Below, one piece after another: positions 50,372-57,855 of a stretch of 64,000 nucleotides of DNA. How positions within the stretch are numbered: position 1 is the first letter of the stretch; every line of letters begins with the position of its first letter. Source of the DNA: an uncultured Collinsella sp. GTDB taxonomy: Bacteria; Actinomycetota; Coriobacteriia; Coriobacteriales; Coriobacteriaceae. The stretch lies in assembly GCA_937925715.1 (NCBI GenBank), contig CALAMG010000009.1:1-64000 (forward strand), given 5' to 3'. The notes beneath the pieces are model-generated. The model did no database searches, was not told the origin of the DNA, and saw nothing but the letters and a program-made list of their open reading frames with translations. The position numbers were made by a program, and so were the translations under genes.

Positions 50372-53300
50372 CTACACGTCCCTCCTTACAAACGTTCCTT
50401 CGTGGTTATACGAGCAGCGCGCATGCGCGGCCTGAGCCGACGCCGGGTCGACGGCGGCAACGTTGCCCGCCTCGAGCTCGCGCAGGCGCTCGGCGATGCC
50501 GGCCTCCACGCGATCGAGCAGGGCATCGAAGTCCATGCTGCCGCCCTCGCCCGGGAAGCCCTTCTTGAGGCCCGGGATGCGACCGTCACCGCGCTCTTCC
50601 TCGAGCAACTCGGCGCTCGCCGCGCCGCGCAGCGCGGGCTTGCCGCCCTTGGTCGAAAAATAGAGCGCTGCACGGGTATCCAAGCCCAGTGCCCGACGCA
50701 TGGCCTGCGCGTAGATGAGCGTTTGGGTATGGGGCGGCAGCCAGCGCGGGTCTTCGATGGGAGCCTCGCCCGTCTCCTCGTCACGCACCGTGGGGTCGGC
50801 AAGCTTAAACTCCTCGACACCCGAACGATGCTTGTAGTCGATTACCACGGCGCGATTCTCGGCATCCACATCTACGCGGTCGATGCGCCCGCCGAGCGGC
50901 CAACCGGCATACTCGACCTGGAGCTCGTTGAACGCAAACTCCAGGTAGCGCGGGGCAAAGGGGGCAAGTGCCTCGGACTCGTAGGCAAGCACGCCCTCCA
51001 GCTGCGGCAAGATCTCGGCCACCTGGCGCTCCTCCACCGCAGAGAGCGGCACCAGCGGGCCCTCCGTGCCGCGCTTGCCGGCGTGCTCGGCCAACGTCTC
51101 GTCAAAGACCTCGTGCAGCAGCTCCTGTGCACGCGGCAGATTCTCGGGCGTCACGCGCTCCATGCCTTCTTGGGGCAGACGGGCATGCAGGTGTTCCAGC
51201 ACGTCGTGGACGAAGTTGCCCTTCTCCATGTTGCCAAAATCCGCGTCGATAGACTGGGGCTTGACGCGATACGAGACAAACCAGCACAGCGGGCAGGTGG
51301 AATAGGCCTCGATCTGCGAGGCGGACGTCAGGCGCGGCACGAGCGGCGCATTCTCGTCCTCGCCATCGCGGCGGCGCAGGACCAGGTACGGCACGGCCGC
51401 CTCGCTCAAATGCTGAGGAGCCTCGCACGCGACGCGCTTGCACTCGATGCCCTCGCCGGCCGCTGGATCAAAATCGGCGACGATACCGCCCTCGCCCACG
51501 CATGTCACCTGGGCGGCGCCGGCAGCCTCGGCGTGCGCCCGCAGCTCGGTCCACACGGCAGCCGGGTAGCACTCGCGTGCCTGGCGATCGTGCGTCACGC
51601 GGGCGAGCACAACGGGGCCGTGCGCCGCCTGCATCGCGCGGCCAAAGCGCACGCGCAGCAGGGCCGCGGGCTCAAGCGTCACACCGCTGCGATCTAACTC
51701 TGCCGTCAGCGTAGCCAGCGGTCCCTCTTCGTGCGAAAGCGGATAACTGTCCAGGTCGACATCGGCAAACAGCACGGCATCGTAGCTGGCGGGGCGCAGG
51801 GCTGCCGCATCGGCAAGCGACGCAAAGCGCACCTGGGCGCGCGGCGTGCGGTCGACCTCGTAGGTCCCGTAATCGTATGCGGTGCTGCGCTTGTCCACCT
51901 TGGTACGAACGCCGTCGAGCACGGGCACGGTCGCCGCCTGCGACACGTCGAGCGAGCGGGCGTCGTTCATAAGGATGTCGATGGCATGTCGCAGCAGGGC
52001 GGTCTCCGCCTGGCGACGAGCCTGACCGTCAAGGCCTCCAAGGGCGCGATCGGGCAACGCCTCGGCGACGGCGAGCATTGCCTTGAGCGCCGTCACGGGT
52101 TTGTCGCGCCACAGCGCTTGGAACACGTCCGAGACCACGCACGGCACGTTCTTAAACCAGTTATCATCACTGGCGGCTTTGCGCGTACCCCTCACCTGGC
52201 CCTGTACGCTCTGCAGCAGGCTCTTGACGGCCGTGGTGGTCTTGCCGCGCGACAGGCGCATGTTCTTGTCGAAGGTGCGCGCGCTGGCAGCATCGGCACC
52301 CGAAAGCGGACTGTAAATCCAGTCGGTAAGCTCCGGCGCGGGCCACCACTCGGTCTTGGAGGCGGTGCCCTCGTCGGCGGCCTTCATGCGCTCGATCAGA
52401 TTGGCGAGCGCCGTGAACTGCCTGCCCGCGATGGATTGGGAAAACGCCGTGAACTCGGTTGTCTCAGCAGCAATGTGACGAGCCGCCAAACGGGCAGCGA
52501 GTTCGCCAAACAGCTGGGGCGCCCGGGCAGACACCACGAGCACGCGCACGGGGTCGGCAGACGCCGCGATACCGCCGTCGAACGCGGCGTCCTCACACGT
52601 TTTTACCAGCTCATCGATTGCATCCACATAGGCGTGGGCACGGGCGTGAGGGCCGGCAACCTCTATAAAGGCAGGCTGAGCGGCGGACTTGAAGGCAGTC
52701 TGGGGCGCGGCGGCACCCTCCCCCAGCGGCGCGGCCTCAAACAGCACACCGCGGGCATCAAAGGCAGCAGCCAGGTCCTCGCGCATTGCCGCCTGCTCGC
52801 GGGCAAGCAGCACAACGACCTCTCCCCCGTTGTTTGCCACGGCGGACAGCAACTCGAGCAGGCCGTGCGTAAACGACGTGACGCCGCGCACACATACCGC
52901 GCGGGCGCACGCCGGTAGGCTGTCGGCCAAAGCGTCGGCCATAAGGTCAGCAGCCTCGCAGGACTCGACCATGCCTCGACGGTCCAAGCCGCTCGCATAG
53001 GCACTCAACAGCTCGAACACGCGAGCCTCGGCGTCGCTCTTGGGATCGGGCCGGCAATTGTTGGCACGGCATCGCTCGGCCGTCGTTCCCGCTACGCCCG
53101 ACAGCACATCGCGGGCCATGCGCGCGAGCATGCGCACCGTACCCTGACTGCGCGAAAGCGGCTGCAGGTCGGCATCGTCGCGACGGGCGATCATGTCCGA
53201 GAACAGCATCTGGCGCTGCATGTTGTCGACGAAGCTGCGGCCATCGCCCATAAGCTCCCACAGCGAGCGGAGCCACGACGCTGGGGTTTTGTAGTCAACG

Positions 53301-53470
53301 CCCAGCGAGGCGCCAGCAACCGCAGCATCGTGACGGCACACGTCGAGCTCGGCAAACGAGGGCGCCAGCAATACAGCACGCCCGTGGCGGGCAACCAGGT
53401 CGGCGAGCAACGCCGCCTCGGCATCGCTCAAGTCCGTACCGGTATTGGTGGTATAGATTCGAACAGGCAT
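50372..53470 (-). CDS. addB: ATP-dependent nuclease subunit B (AddB-like)
   Basis: Partner of AddA, with an inactivated helicase fold and its own nuclease. 1032 residues. The helicase-like part begins with RAVLLAPSFAELDVCRHD. The nuclease domain is at the C terminus: SQIEAYSTCPLCWFVSYRV, GNFVHDVLEHLHARL, VVIDYKHRSG and PPHTQTLIYAQAM. The usual 4Fe-4S staple needs one cysteine before the nuclease and three at the C terminus. Here two are near CPLC, but only one (ARCSYNHEG) remains at the end, so the cluster seems lost or altered. GGAGG lies three bases before the ATG. First gene of addBA. Confidence 0.9.
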   Translation of the reverse strand: MPVRIYTTNTGTDLSDAEAALLADLVARHGRAVLLAPSFAELDVCRHDAAVAGASLGVDYKTPASWLRSLWELMGDGRSFVDNMQRQMLFSDMIARRDDADLQPLSRSQGTVRMLARMARDVLSGVAGTTAERCRANNCRPDPKSDAEARVFELLSAYASGLDRRGMVESCEAADLMADALADSLPACARAVCVRGVTSFTHGLLELLSAVANNGGEVVVLLAREQAAMREDLAAAFDARGVLFEAAPLGEGAAAPQTAFKSAAQPAFIEVAGPHARAHAYVDAIDELVKTCEDAAFDGGIAASADPVRVLVVSARAPQLFGELAARLAARHIAAETTEFTAFSQSIAGRQFTALANLIERMKAADEGTASKTEWWPAPELTDWIYSPLSGADAASARTFDKNMRLSRGKTTTAVKSLLQSVQGQVRGTRKAASDDNWFKNVPCVVSDVFQALWRDKPVTALKAMLAVAEALPDRALGGLDGQARRQAETALLRHAIDILMNDARSLDVSQAATVPVLDGVRTKVDKRSTAYDYGTYEVDRTPRAQVRFASLADAAALRPASYDAVLFADVDLDSYPLSHEEGPLATLTAELDRSGVTLEPAALLRVRFGRAMQAAHGPVVLARVTHDRQARECYPAAVWTELRAHAEAAGAAQVTCVGEGGIVADFDPAAGEGIECKRVACEAPQHLSEAAVPYLVLRRRDGEDENAPLVPRLTSASQIEAYSTCPLCWFVSYRVKPQSIDADFGNMEKGNFVHDVLEHLHARLPQEGMERVTPENLPRAQELLHEVFDETLAEHAGKRGTEGPLVPLSAVEERQVAEILPQLEGVLAYESEALAPFAPRYLEFAFNELQVEYAGWPLGGRIDRVDVDAENRAVVIDYKHRSGVEEFKLADPTVRDEETGEAPIEDPRWLPPHTQTLIYAQAMRRALGLDTRAALYFSTKGGKPALRGAASAELLEEERGDGRIPGLKKGFPGEGGSMDFDALLDRVEAGIAERLRELEAGNVAAVDPASAQAAHARCSYNHEGTFVRRDV

Positions 53471-53552
53471 GGTCCTCCACTCAAACCGTTCGCAATAATC
53501 AATGCATCCATCCTACCCGCCCACGCGGACAGATTTGCCCCACGCCAACAGA

Positions 53553-53640
53553 TTTGATCCCTTGGGGACGGAGGAAAACGGATCAACGAGGGGGTCAGTC
53601 TAACCCGGTGATCCGTTTCCCCCGTCCCCGAGGGATCAAA
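53553..53640. repeat. Long imperfect inverted repeat (about 32-bp arms) between addB and yerC
   Basis: Arm 53553-53585 (TTTGATCCCTTGGGGACGG onwards) pairs with 53609-53640 (ending GAGGGATCAAA) with two non-identities and one bulged base. It lies immediately beyond the yerC terminator. It resembles the other long intergenic palindromes by layout and by its GGGGACGG stretch. Confidence 0.85.
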
Positions 53641-53663
53641 AAACCGCCCCCGAAGGGACGGTT
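53638..53663 (-). terminator. Rho-independent terminator of the YerC-like gene
   Basis: On the minus strand AACCGTCCC, loop TTCG, GGGGCGGTT (arms 53655-53663 and 53642-53650), then TTTT. Confidence 0.87.
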
Positions 53664-53689
53664 CTGCGCAATTTATTTTTGCCGCTGGC

Positions 53690-53989
53690 CTACTCGCCAT
53701 CCTCCAGTTTGATGAGGATCTTGCGATAGCCGCCGTACTCGCCGTTGAGCGCCTTGGACACGCGGCTCACCGTGGTGGACGAAGCGCCGGTGCGGGCCTG
53801 AACCTCAACATAGGGCTCGCCCTCATCCAGATAGCGCGCGACCTGCAGGCGCTGAGAAAGATCGCAAATCTCGCGCGGCGTGCAGATATCGGTTAAAAAC
53901 GCCTGGATATCGTTCTCGTCATCCAAAAGGCTAAATGCGTGGACCAGCTGCTTGACATCAGGCTTGTCAAACATGTTCTCGATATTCAT
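53690..53989 (-). CDS. YerC/YecD family TrpR-like DNA-binding protein
   Basis: 99 residues of the Trp-repressor-like superfamily. Helix-turn-helix core: TPREICDLSQRLQVARYLDEGEPYVEVQARTGASSTTVSRVSKALN, with the recognition helix in SSTTVSRVSKAL. YerC-type regulators are thought to sense amino acids or related ligands, and no target is evident here. The start at 53989 has a weak site (GGTGAT). It is transcribed toward addBA but ends with its own terminator, so it is probably separate from the nuclease genes. Confidence 0.92.
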   Translation of the reverse strand: MNIENMFDKPDVKQLVHAFSLLDDENDIQAFLTDICTPREICDLSQRLQVARYLDEGEPYVEVQARTGASSTTVSRVSKALNGEYGGYRKILIKLEDGE

Positions 53990-54313
53990 CGATCACCGCC
54001 AAACCCGCCATAAGGCATCGAAGTTGATACTGACATCGGGCATCGTTCGCCCGTAATATGCAATAAAACTATGCATGGGCTATTTGCCCGTAGCAGTGTA
54101 GCACACCACCAAACTAAAGTGACAAGACTCTCTGTCAGCGGCACGTTTTTCAGGACGAACGCCGTTTAGAAACCGAATGCGCACGTAAGCTCCACGAATA
54201 TTTGAGACAATGGGCGCCCAAACACCGCGGCGCGCCCGCGCAACCATCCAAGTCGCCGCCGCAAGCCGCTTCACGCGACGCCAGCAACCCCGGCGCAAGA
54301 AAGGATTCACGCC
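53990..54313. other. 324-base divergent intergenic region
   Basis: Lies between the YerC-like gene (minus) and the holin-like gene (plus). It contains their promoters, though no box is strong enough to call. Small hairpins such as GGGCTATTTGCCC near 54078 are seen. There is no gene on either strand with a ribosome-binding site; a minus-strand open frame at 54080-54388 overlaps the real plus-strand gene and is a shadow. Confidence 0.5.
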
Positions 54314-54679
54314 ATGCGCTTTATGCTTAACTGGCTCTTCACCTCGATCGCCATCGCGGTCGCCACGTTCCTCGTCCCCGGCATCCAACCCTTCGGTTTT
54401 GCCGAGGCCTGGGTCTGCTTTGCCTTTGTGGGACTGTTCCTCAACATCGTCGATTCGTTCGTCAAACCGTTCCTCACGGTCATCTCACTGCCGCTCACGA
54501 TCATTACGCTCGGCATTTTCCAGCTCGTGCTCAACAGCTTTATGCTGGAGCTCGCCAGCTACCTGTCGGTCAACCTGTTGGGCGTCGGCATCTCCATCGC
54601 CGGCTTTGGCTCGGCCTTTATGGGCAGCATCCTAGTGTCCATCATGCGCAGCATCCTCGATAGTATTGCCGAAGAGTAG
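54314..54679 (+). CDS. Phage-holin-like membrane protein (PF04020/YvlD type)
   Basis: 121 residues with four membrane helices: MRFMLNWLFTSIAIAVATFLVPGI, AWVCFAFVGLFLNIVDSFVKPFLTVISLPLTIITLGIF, MLELASYL and GIGISIAGF-type segments. This is the 4-TMS phage holin superfamily IV, found chromosomally in many Gram-positive bacteria without phages. The function is unknown, and envelope stress or cell lysis roles are only guesses. AAAGGA lies eight bases before the ATG. Single gene with a strong terminator; no other phage gene is nearby. Confidence 0.9.
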   Translation: MRFMLNWLFTSIAIAVATFLVPGIQPFGFAEAWVCFAFVGLFLNIVDSFVKPFLTVISLPLTIITLGIFQLVLNSFMLELASYLSVNLLGVGISIAGFGSAFMGSILVSIMRSILDSIAEE

Positions 54680-54715
54680 AACGCCCCCGATACACAGACG
54701 CATCGGACCAAATCA

Positions 54716-54753
54716 AAGGCCGCCCATCGCAAAAATGGGCGGCCTTCTTATTT
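54716..54753 (+). terminator. Rho-independent terminator
   Basis: AAGGCCGCCCAT (54716-54727) pairs perfectly with ATGGGCGGCCTT (54735-54746), then CTTATTT. It ends the holin-like gene. Confidence 0.92.
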
Positions 54754-54816
54754 GCCAAGTCTCAGAGGGCAAGAAAATCTACCTTTTCCACCCCGTCCCC
54801 ACATGGCAGGTGTGGG

Positions 54817-55245
54817 TTAGATGACGTAGTCGTAGCCATGGTTGGGAGCGACAAGTTGATCGAGCGTCACACCGTCGAGGTAATCGTTGATGAGCTTGTC
54901 CAGGTTTTTCCACACGTCGAGCGTGGGGCACTCCTCAGATCGCGAGCAACCCTTGCAGTCGCCATCCAGGCAGGCGACCGGCGCCAGACTGCCCTCGGTC
55001 AGGCGCAGGATCTCGCCCACCGTGTACTGCTCGGGCGGGCGCGTGAGCACGTAGCCGCCGCCCTTGCCGCGCATGCCCGAGAGCATATTGGCGCGCACGA
55101 GCGTAGCCAGAATATTCTCGAGGTACTTCTCCGAAATCCCCTGTCGCGCCGCGATCTCTTTGAGCGGGATGCGACCGGCCGCCTGGTGCTCGGCCAGATC
55201 GACCATAACGCGCAGGGCGTACCTGCCCTTAGTAGAAACCAACAT
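54817..55245 (-). CDS. Rrf2 family transcriptional regulator with Fe-S-type cysteines
   Basis: 142 residues. N-terminal winged helix (MLVSTKGRYALRVMVDLAEH, IPLKEIAARQGISEKYLENILATLVRANML, GKGGGYVLTRPP). Cysteines at 92, 97, 100 and 106 lie where IscR and NsrR hold their iron-sulfur cluster, so it probably senses Fe-S status, NO or redox rather than acting as a CymR-type regulator. It is divergent from cysK, and control of cysteine synthesis and of itself is the simplest reading. AAAGGCAGC precedes ATG 55245. Confidence 0.93.
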   Translation of the reverse strand: MLVSTKGRYALRVMVDLAEHQAAGRIPLKEIAARQGISEKYLENILATLVRANMLSGMRGKGGGYVLTRPPEQYTVGEILRLTEGSLAPVACLDGDCKGCSRSEECPTLDVWKNLDKLINDYLDGVTLDQLVAPNHGYDYVI

Positions 55246-55362
55246 ATATAGTGCTGCCTTTCGGTCTTTTAGTCCGTTGAAATTCTAGCCGAAAAATTGG
55301 CTTTGGAAATACCCGTTCCGGTCAAGATGGTTAATCGACTCGTAATAATCTTCTATTTCCTA

Positions 55363-55391
55363 TTGCATTACTAGGCTTTAGTGTCTACTAT
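55363..55391 (+). promoter_or_regulatory. cysK promoter
   Basis: TTGCAT (55363-55368), a 17-base spacer and TACTAT (55386-55391), a good sigma-70-type match. The predicted transcript has a leader of about 100 bases. Confidence 0.65.
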
Positions 55392-55400
55392 GCTTGCCAA

Positions 55401-55466
55401 CAGCTAAACGAACAACCTATAAGGTTTATGGGTTTAGCTGCTAGACACGCCGTAAAACCACACGGC
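55401..55466 (+). promoter_or_regulatory. Structured cysK leader
   Basis: Two hairpins follow the predicted start site: CAGCTAAAC/GTTTAGCTG (55401-55409 and 55432-55440) and GCCGT/ACGGC (55449-55453 and 55462-55466). No T-box or SAM riboswitch signature is present. They may affect stability or serve as a regulator site. Confidence 0.4.
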
Positions 55467-55498
55467 AACCAGCAACTTGTACACTTTGGAGGTTCACC

Positions 55499-56437
55499 AT
55501 GAGCAAGGTTTACACGTCCATCGATCAGCTTATCGGCCACACCCCGCTTCTGGAGCTCACCCACTTTGAGGCCGACGAGGACCTCAAGGCTCGCGTGCTC
55601 GTCAAACTGGAATACTTCAACCCCGCCGGATCCGTTAAAGACCGCGTCGCCAAGAACATGATTGACGAGGCCGAGAAGGCAGGCAAGCTCGTGCGCGGCG
55701 GCGACTACACCATCATCGAGCCCACGAGCGGCAACACCGGCGTCGGCATCGCCTCTGTGGCCGCCGCCCGCGGCTACAAGGTGATCATCACCATGCCCGA
55801 GACCATGTCCGTCGAGCGCCGCAAGCTGATGCAGGCATACGGTGCGCAGCTCGTGCTCACCGACGGCTCCAAGGGCATGAAGGGCGCTATCGCCAAGGCC
55901 GAGGAGCTGCAGAAGGAGACTCCCAACAGCATCATCGCCGGCCAGTTTGTGAACCCCGCGAACCCCGCCATCCACAAGGCCACAACCGGCCCCGAGATCT
56001 GGGACGACACCGACGGCAAGGTCGACATCTTCGTCGCCGGCGTTGGCACCGGTGGTACCGTGACCGGCGTGGGCGAGTTCCTCAAGGAGCAGAACCCCGA
56101 GATTAAGGTTGTCGCCGTCGAGCCCGCCACCTCCCCGGTGCTCTCTAAGGGCCAGGCCGGCCCGCACAAGATCCAGGGTATCGGCGCCGGCTTTGTGCCC
56201 GACGTCCTCGATACCCAGGTCTATGACGAGATCATCCCCGTCGAGAACGACGACGCCTTTGCCACCGGCCGCGCCGTGGGCCACAAGGAGGGCGTGCTCG
56301 TGGGCATTTCGTCCGGCGCCGCCGTGTGGGCCGCACTGCAGCTGGCCAAGCGCCCCGAGAACGAGGGCAAGACCATCGTTGCGCTGCTCGCCGACACCGG
56401 TGAGCGCTACCTGTCCACGGCGCTCTTCCAGGACTAA
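55499..56437 (+). CDS. cysK: Cysteine synthase A
   Basis: PLP-dependent O-acetylserine sulfhydrylase making cysteine from O-acetylserine and sulfide. 312 residues, normal length. The PLP lysine is K47 in NPAGSVKDRV. The phosphate-binding loops EPTSGNTGVGIA and GVGTGGTVTGVG and the C-terminal ISSGAA motif are intact. TTTGGAGG lies six bases before the ATG. It is divergent from an Rrf2 regulator with a clear promoter and leader between them. mnmA, another sulfur-using gene, follows. Confidence 0.97.
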   Translation: MSKVYTSIDQLIGHTPLLELTHFEADEDLKARVLVKLEYFNPAGSVKDRVAKNMIDEAEKAGKLVRGGDYTIIEPTSGNTGVGIASVAAARGYKVIITMPETMSVERRKLMQAYGAQLVLTDGSKGMKGAIAKAEELQKETPNSIIAGQFVNPANPAIHKATTGPEIWDDTDGKVDIFVAGVGTGGTVTGVGEFLKEQNPEIKVVAVEPATSPVLSKGQAGPHKIQGIGAGFVPDVLDTQVYDEIIPVENDDAFATGRAVGHKEGVLVGISSGAAVWAALQLAKRPENEGKTIVALLADTGERYLSTALFQD

Positions 56438-56540
56438 GGGCCCGTCACTTGTCGATAGGCCCAAGGCACGCCGGTCTACCCTCTCTTCTGGCCGCCTGAG
56501 CCCATCTCGTTAGGGTGTCCCACACGACGCCCGAACTTGC

Positions 56541-56546
56541 TACAAT
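56541..56546 (+). promoter_or_regulatory. Candidate -10 element (TACAAT) before the mnmA leader hairpin
   Basis: TACAAT lies five bases before the hairpin at 56551, so a transcript would begin with the hairpin. No clear -35 box is found at the usual distance. Confidence 0.4.
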
Positions 56547-56550
56547 GTCT

Positions 56551-56588
56551 GCGGCGCGGAACCAGCCTCCCGCGCCGCTTTTCTTTTT
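56551..56588 (+). terminator. Terminator/attenuator hairpin between cysK and mnmA
   Basis: GCGGCGCGG (56551-56559) pairs with CCGCGCCGC (56570-56578), then TTTTCTTTTTT. It may end cysK, or attenuate mnmA if the TACAAT just upstream is a real promoter. Confidence 0.85.
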
Positions 56589-56618
56589 TGGCCACATGCC
56601 ACCAAGGAGAACCTCCCC

Positions 56619-57719
56619 ATGCACAACAAGCGCGTGCTCGTCGCCATGAGCGGCGGCGTCGATTCCAGCGTGACCGCGTACCTGCTCAAAAGCCAGGGCT
56701 ACGAATGCGTCGGTGCCACCATGCGCCTCACCTGCCCCGCACCCGACCCCGCCACGGGCATGAGTAAGGTCGGCCGCGACATCGCCGACGCGAAGGCGGT
56801 CGCCGAGCGTCTGGGGATACCCCATCATGTGCTCGACCTGCAGCAGACCTTCGACCGCAGTGTTATCGAGCGCTTTGTGAACGCCTACCAGGAGGGGCTG
56901 ACGCCCAACCCGTGCATTATCTGCAACCGCCACATTAAGTTTGGCGCACTGCTCGATGCGGCGCTGGACATGGGCTGCGACTACATCGCAACGGGACATT
57001 ACGCCAAAACAAGCCAGGCGGCAGACGGCACCTGGCAGCTACATCGCGGCGAGGACCCCAAAAAGGACCAAAGCTACTTTTTGTATTCACTTACGCAGGA
57101 GCGCCTGGCGCACACGATCTTTCCGCTGGCTGGCCTGGACAAAGAGCGCGACGTGCGCCGCATAGCCGCCGAGCAGGGCTTTACCAACGCCCAGAAGGCC
57201 GAAAGCGAGGACATCTGCTTTATCGCGGACGGTGACTACGCAGGCTATATCGAGCGCCGCTGCGGACATGCCGCTGCAGCGGGCGACATTGTGTGGCGCG
57301 ACGGCAGCGTGGTCGGGCACCACAACGGCGCGCTGCGCTACACCATCGGCCAGCGCAAGGGCTTGGGCGTCGCGATGGCGCATCCCGTGTATGTGACGGG
57401 CGTCGATGCCGCCAACAACACCGTGCATCTGGGCGAGGCCGAGGACCTAACGGCCACAGCGCTCACGGCCAACGACTGGATCTGGAGTGCCCCTGCCGAC
57501 CGCATGAAGGCAGAGCTCACGTCCGGTGGCATTCGCGTAGGTGCCAAGTACCGCTATCGTCAGAAAGACCAGGCAGCGACCCTTGCGCGCGGCGAAGACG
57601 GGCAAATGCTGCTAACTTTTGACGACCCGCAGCGCGCCATCGCCCCCGGCCAAGCCGTTGTAGTCTACCGCGGCGACATCGTCCTCGGCGGCGGCACGGT
57701 GACCGGCGCACTTAAGTAG
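56619..57719 (+). CDS. mnmA: tRNA-specific 2-thiouridylase MnmA
   Basis: Adds sulfur to U34 of Lys, Glu and Gln tRNAs using ATP. 366 residues. The PP-loop is SGGVDSSVTA (residues about 10-19). The catalytic cysteines lie in NPCIICN (near 97) and SEDICF (near 196), with FLYSLTQ and GQRKGLGVAMAHPVYV blocks between the catalytic and C-terminal beta domains. AAGGAGAAC lies upstream of the ATG. No cysteine desulfurase is adjacent, so the sulfur donor is encoded elsewhere. It is convergent with the M42 peptidase gene across a long palindrome. Confidence 0.97.
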   Translation: MHNKRVLVAMSGGVDSSVTAYLLKSQGYECVGATMRLTCPAPDPATGMSKVGRDIADAKAVAERLGIPHHVLDLQQTFDRSVIERFVNAYQEGLTPNPCIICNRHIKFGALLDAALDMGCDYIATGHYAKTSQAADGTWQLHRGEDPKKDQSYFLYSLTQERLAHTIFPLAGLDKERDVRRIAAEQGFTNAQKAESEDICFIADGDYAGYIERRCGHAAAAGDIVWRDGSVVGHHNGALRYTIGQRKGLGVAMAHPVYVTGVDAANNTVHLGEAEDLTATALTANDWIWSAPADRMKAELTSGGIRVGAKYRYRQKDQAATLARGEDGQMLLTFDDPQRAIAPGQAVVVYRGDIVLGGGTVTGALK

Positions 57720-57737
57720 CCCCATCCCCTTCATAAA

Positions 57738-57800
57738 TTGCGGTGAAATAGGGACTGTTTAAGCGTTTAAAACCGCCAAACAGACCCTATTTCACCGCAA
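57738..57800. repeat. 23-bp inverted repeat (one mismatch) between mnmA and the M42 peptidase gene
   Basis: TTGCGGTGAAATAGGG (first 16 bases of 57738-57760) and its counterpart at 57778-57800 pair at 22 of 23 positions, with a 17-base spacer. The first 14 bases differ from the repeat at 46667 by one base, so the two belong to one family. Confidence 0.88.
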
Positions 57801-57811
57801 CTTAGAGAGGA

Positions 57812-57847
57812 CGGCCTCGGTCGGTACTGCCGTATCAGCCGAGGCCG
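57812..57847 (-). terminator. Hairpin after the M42 peptidase gene
   Basis: CGGCCTCGG (57812-57820) pairs with CCGAGGCCG (57839-57847). There is no T-run, so it is a weak terminator at best; the adjacent 57738 palindrome may assist. Confidence 0.5.
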
Positions 57848-57855
57848 CTGCATCG

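Noticed and set aside
49085..51697. 870-codon open frame on the plus strand across addA and addB
   Set aside because: It spans two genes read the other way and has an Arg/His/Leu-rich shadow composition with no motif.
54080..54388. 102-codon minus-strand frame
   Set aside because: Overlaps the start of the well-supported holin-like gene and has a composition unlike the other proteins.
54314..54679. Evidence for a prophage from the holin-like gene
   Set aside because: The family is common on chromosomes and no other phage gene, integrase or attachment site is nearby.
55392..55498. T-box or SAM riboswitch in the cysK leader
   Set aside because: Only about 100 bases, and no AGGGTGG-type T-box bulge or SAM core is present.
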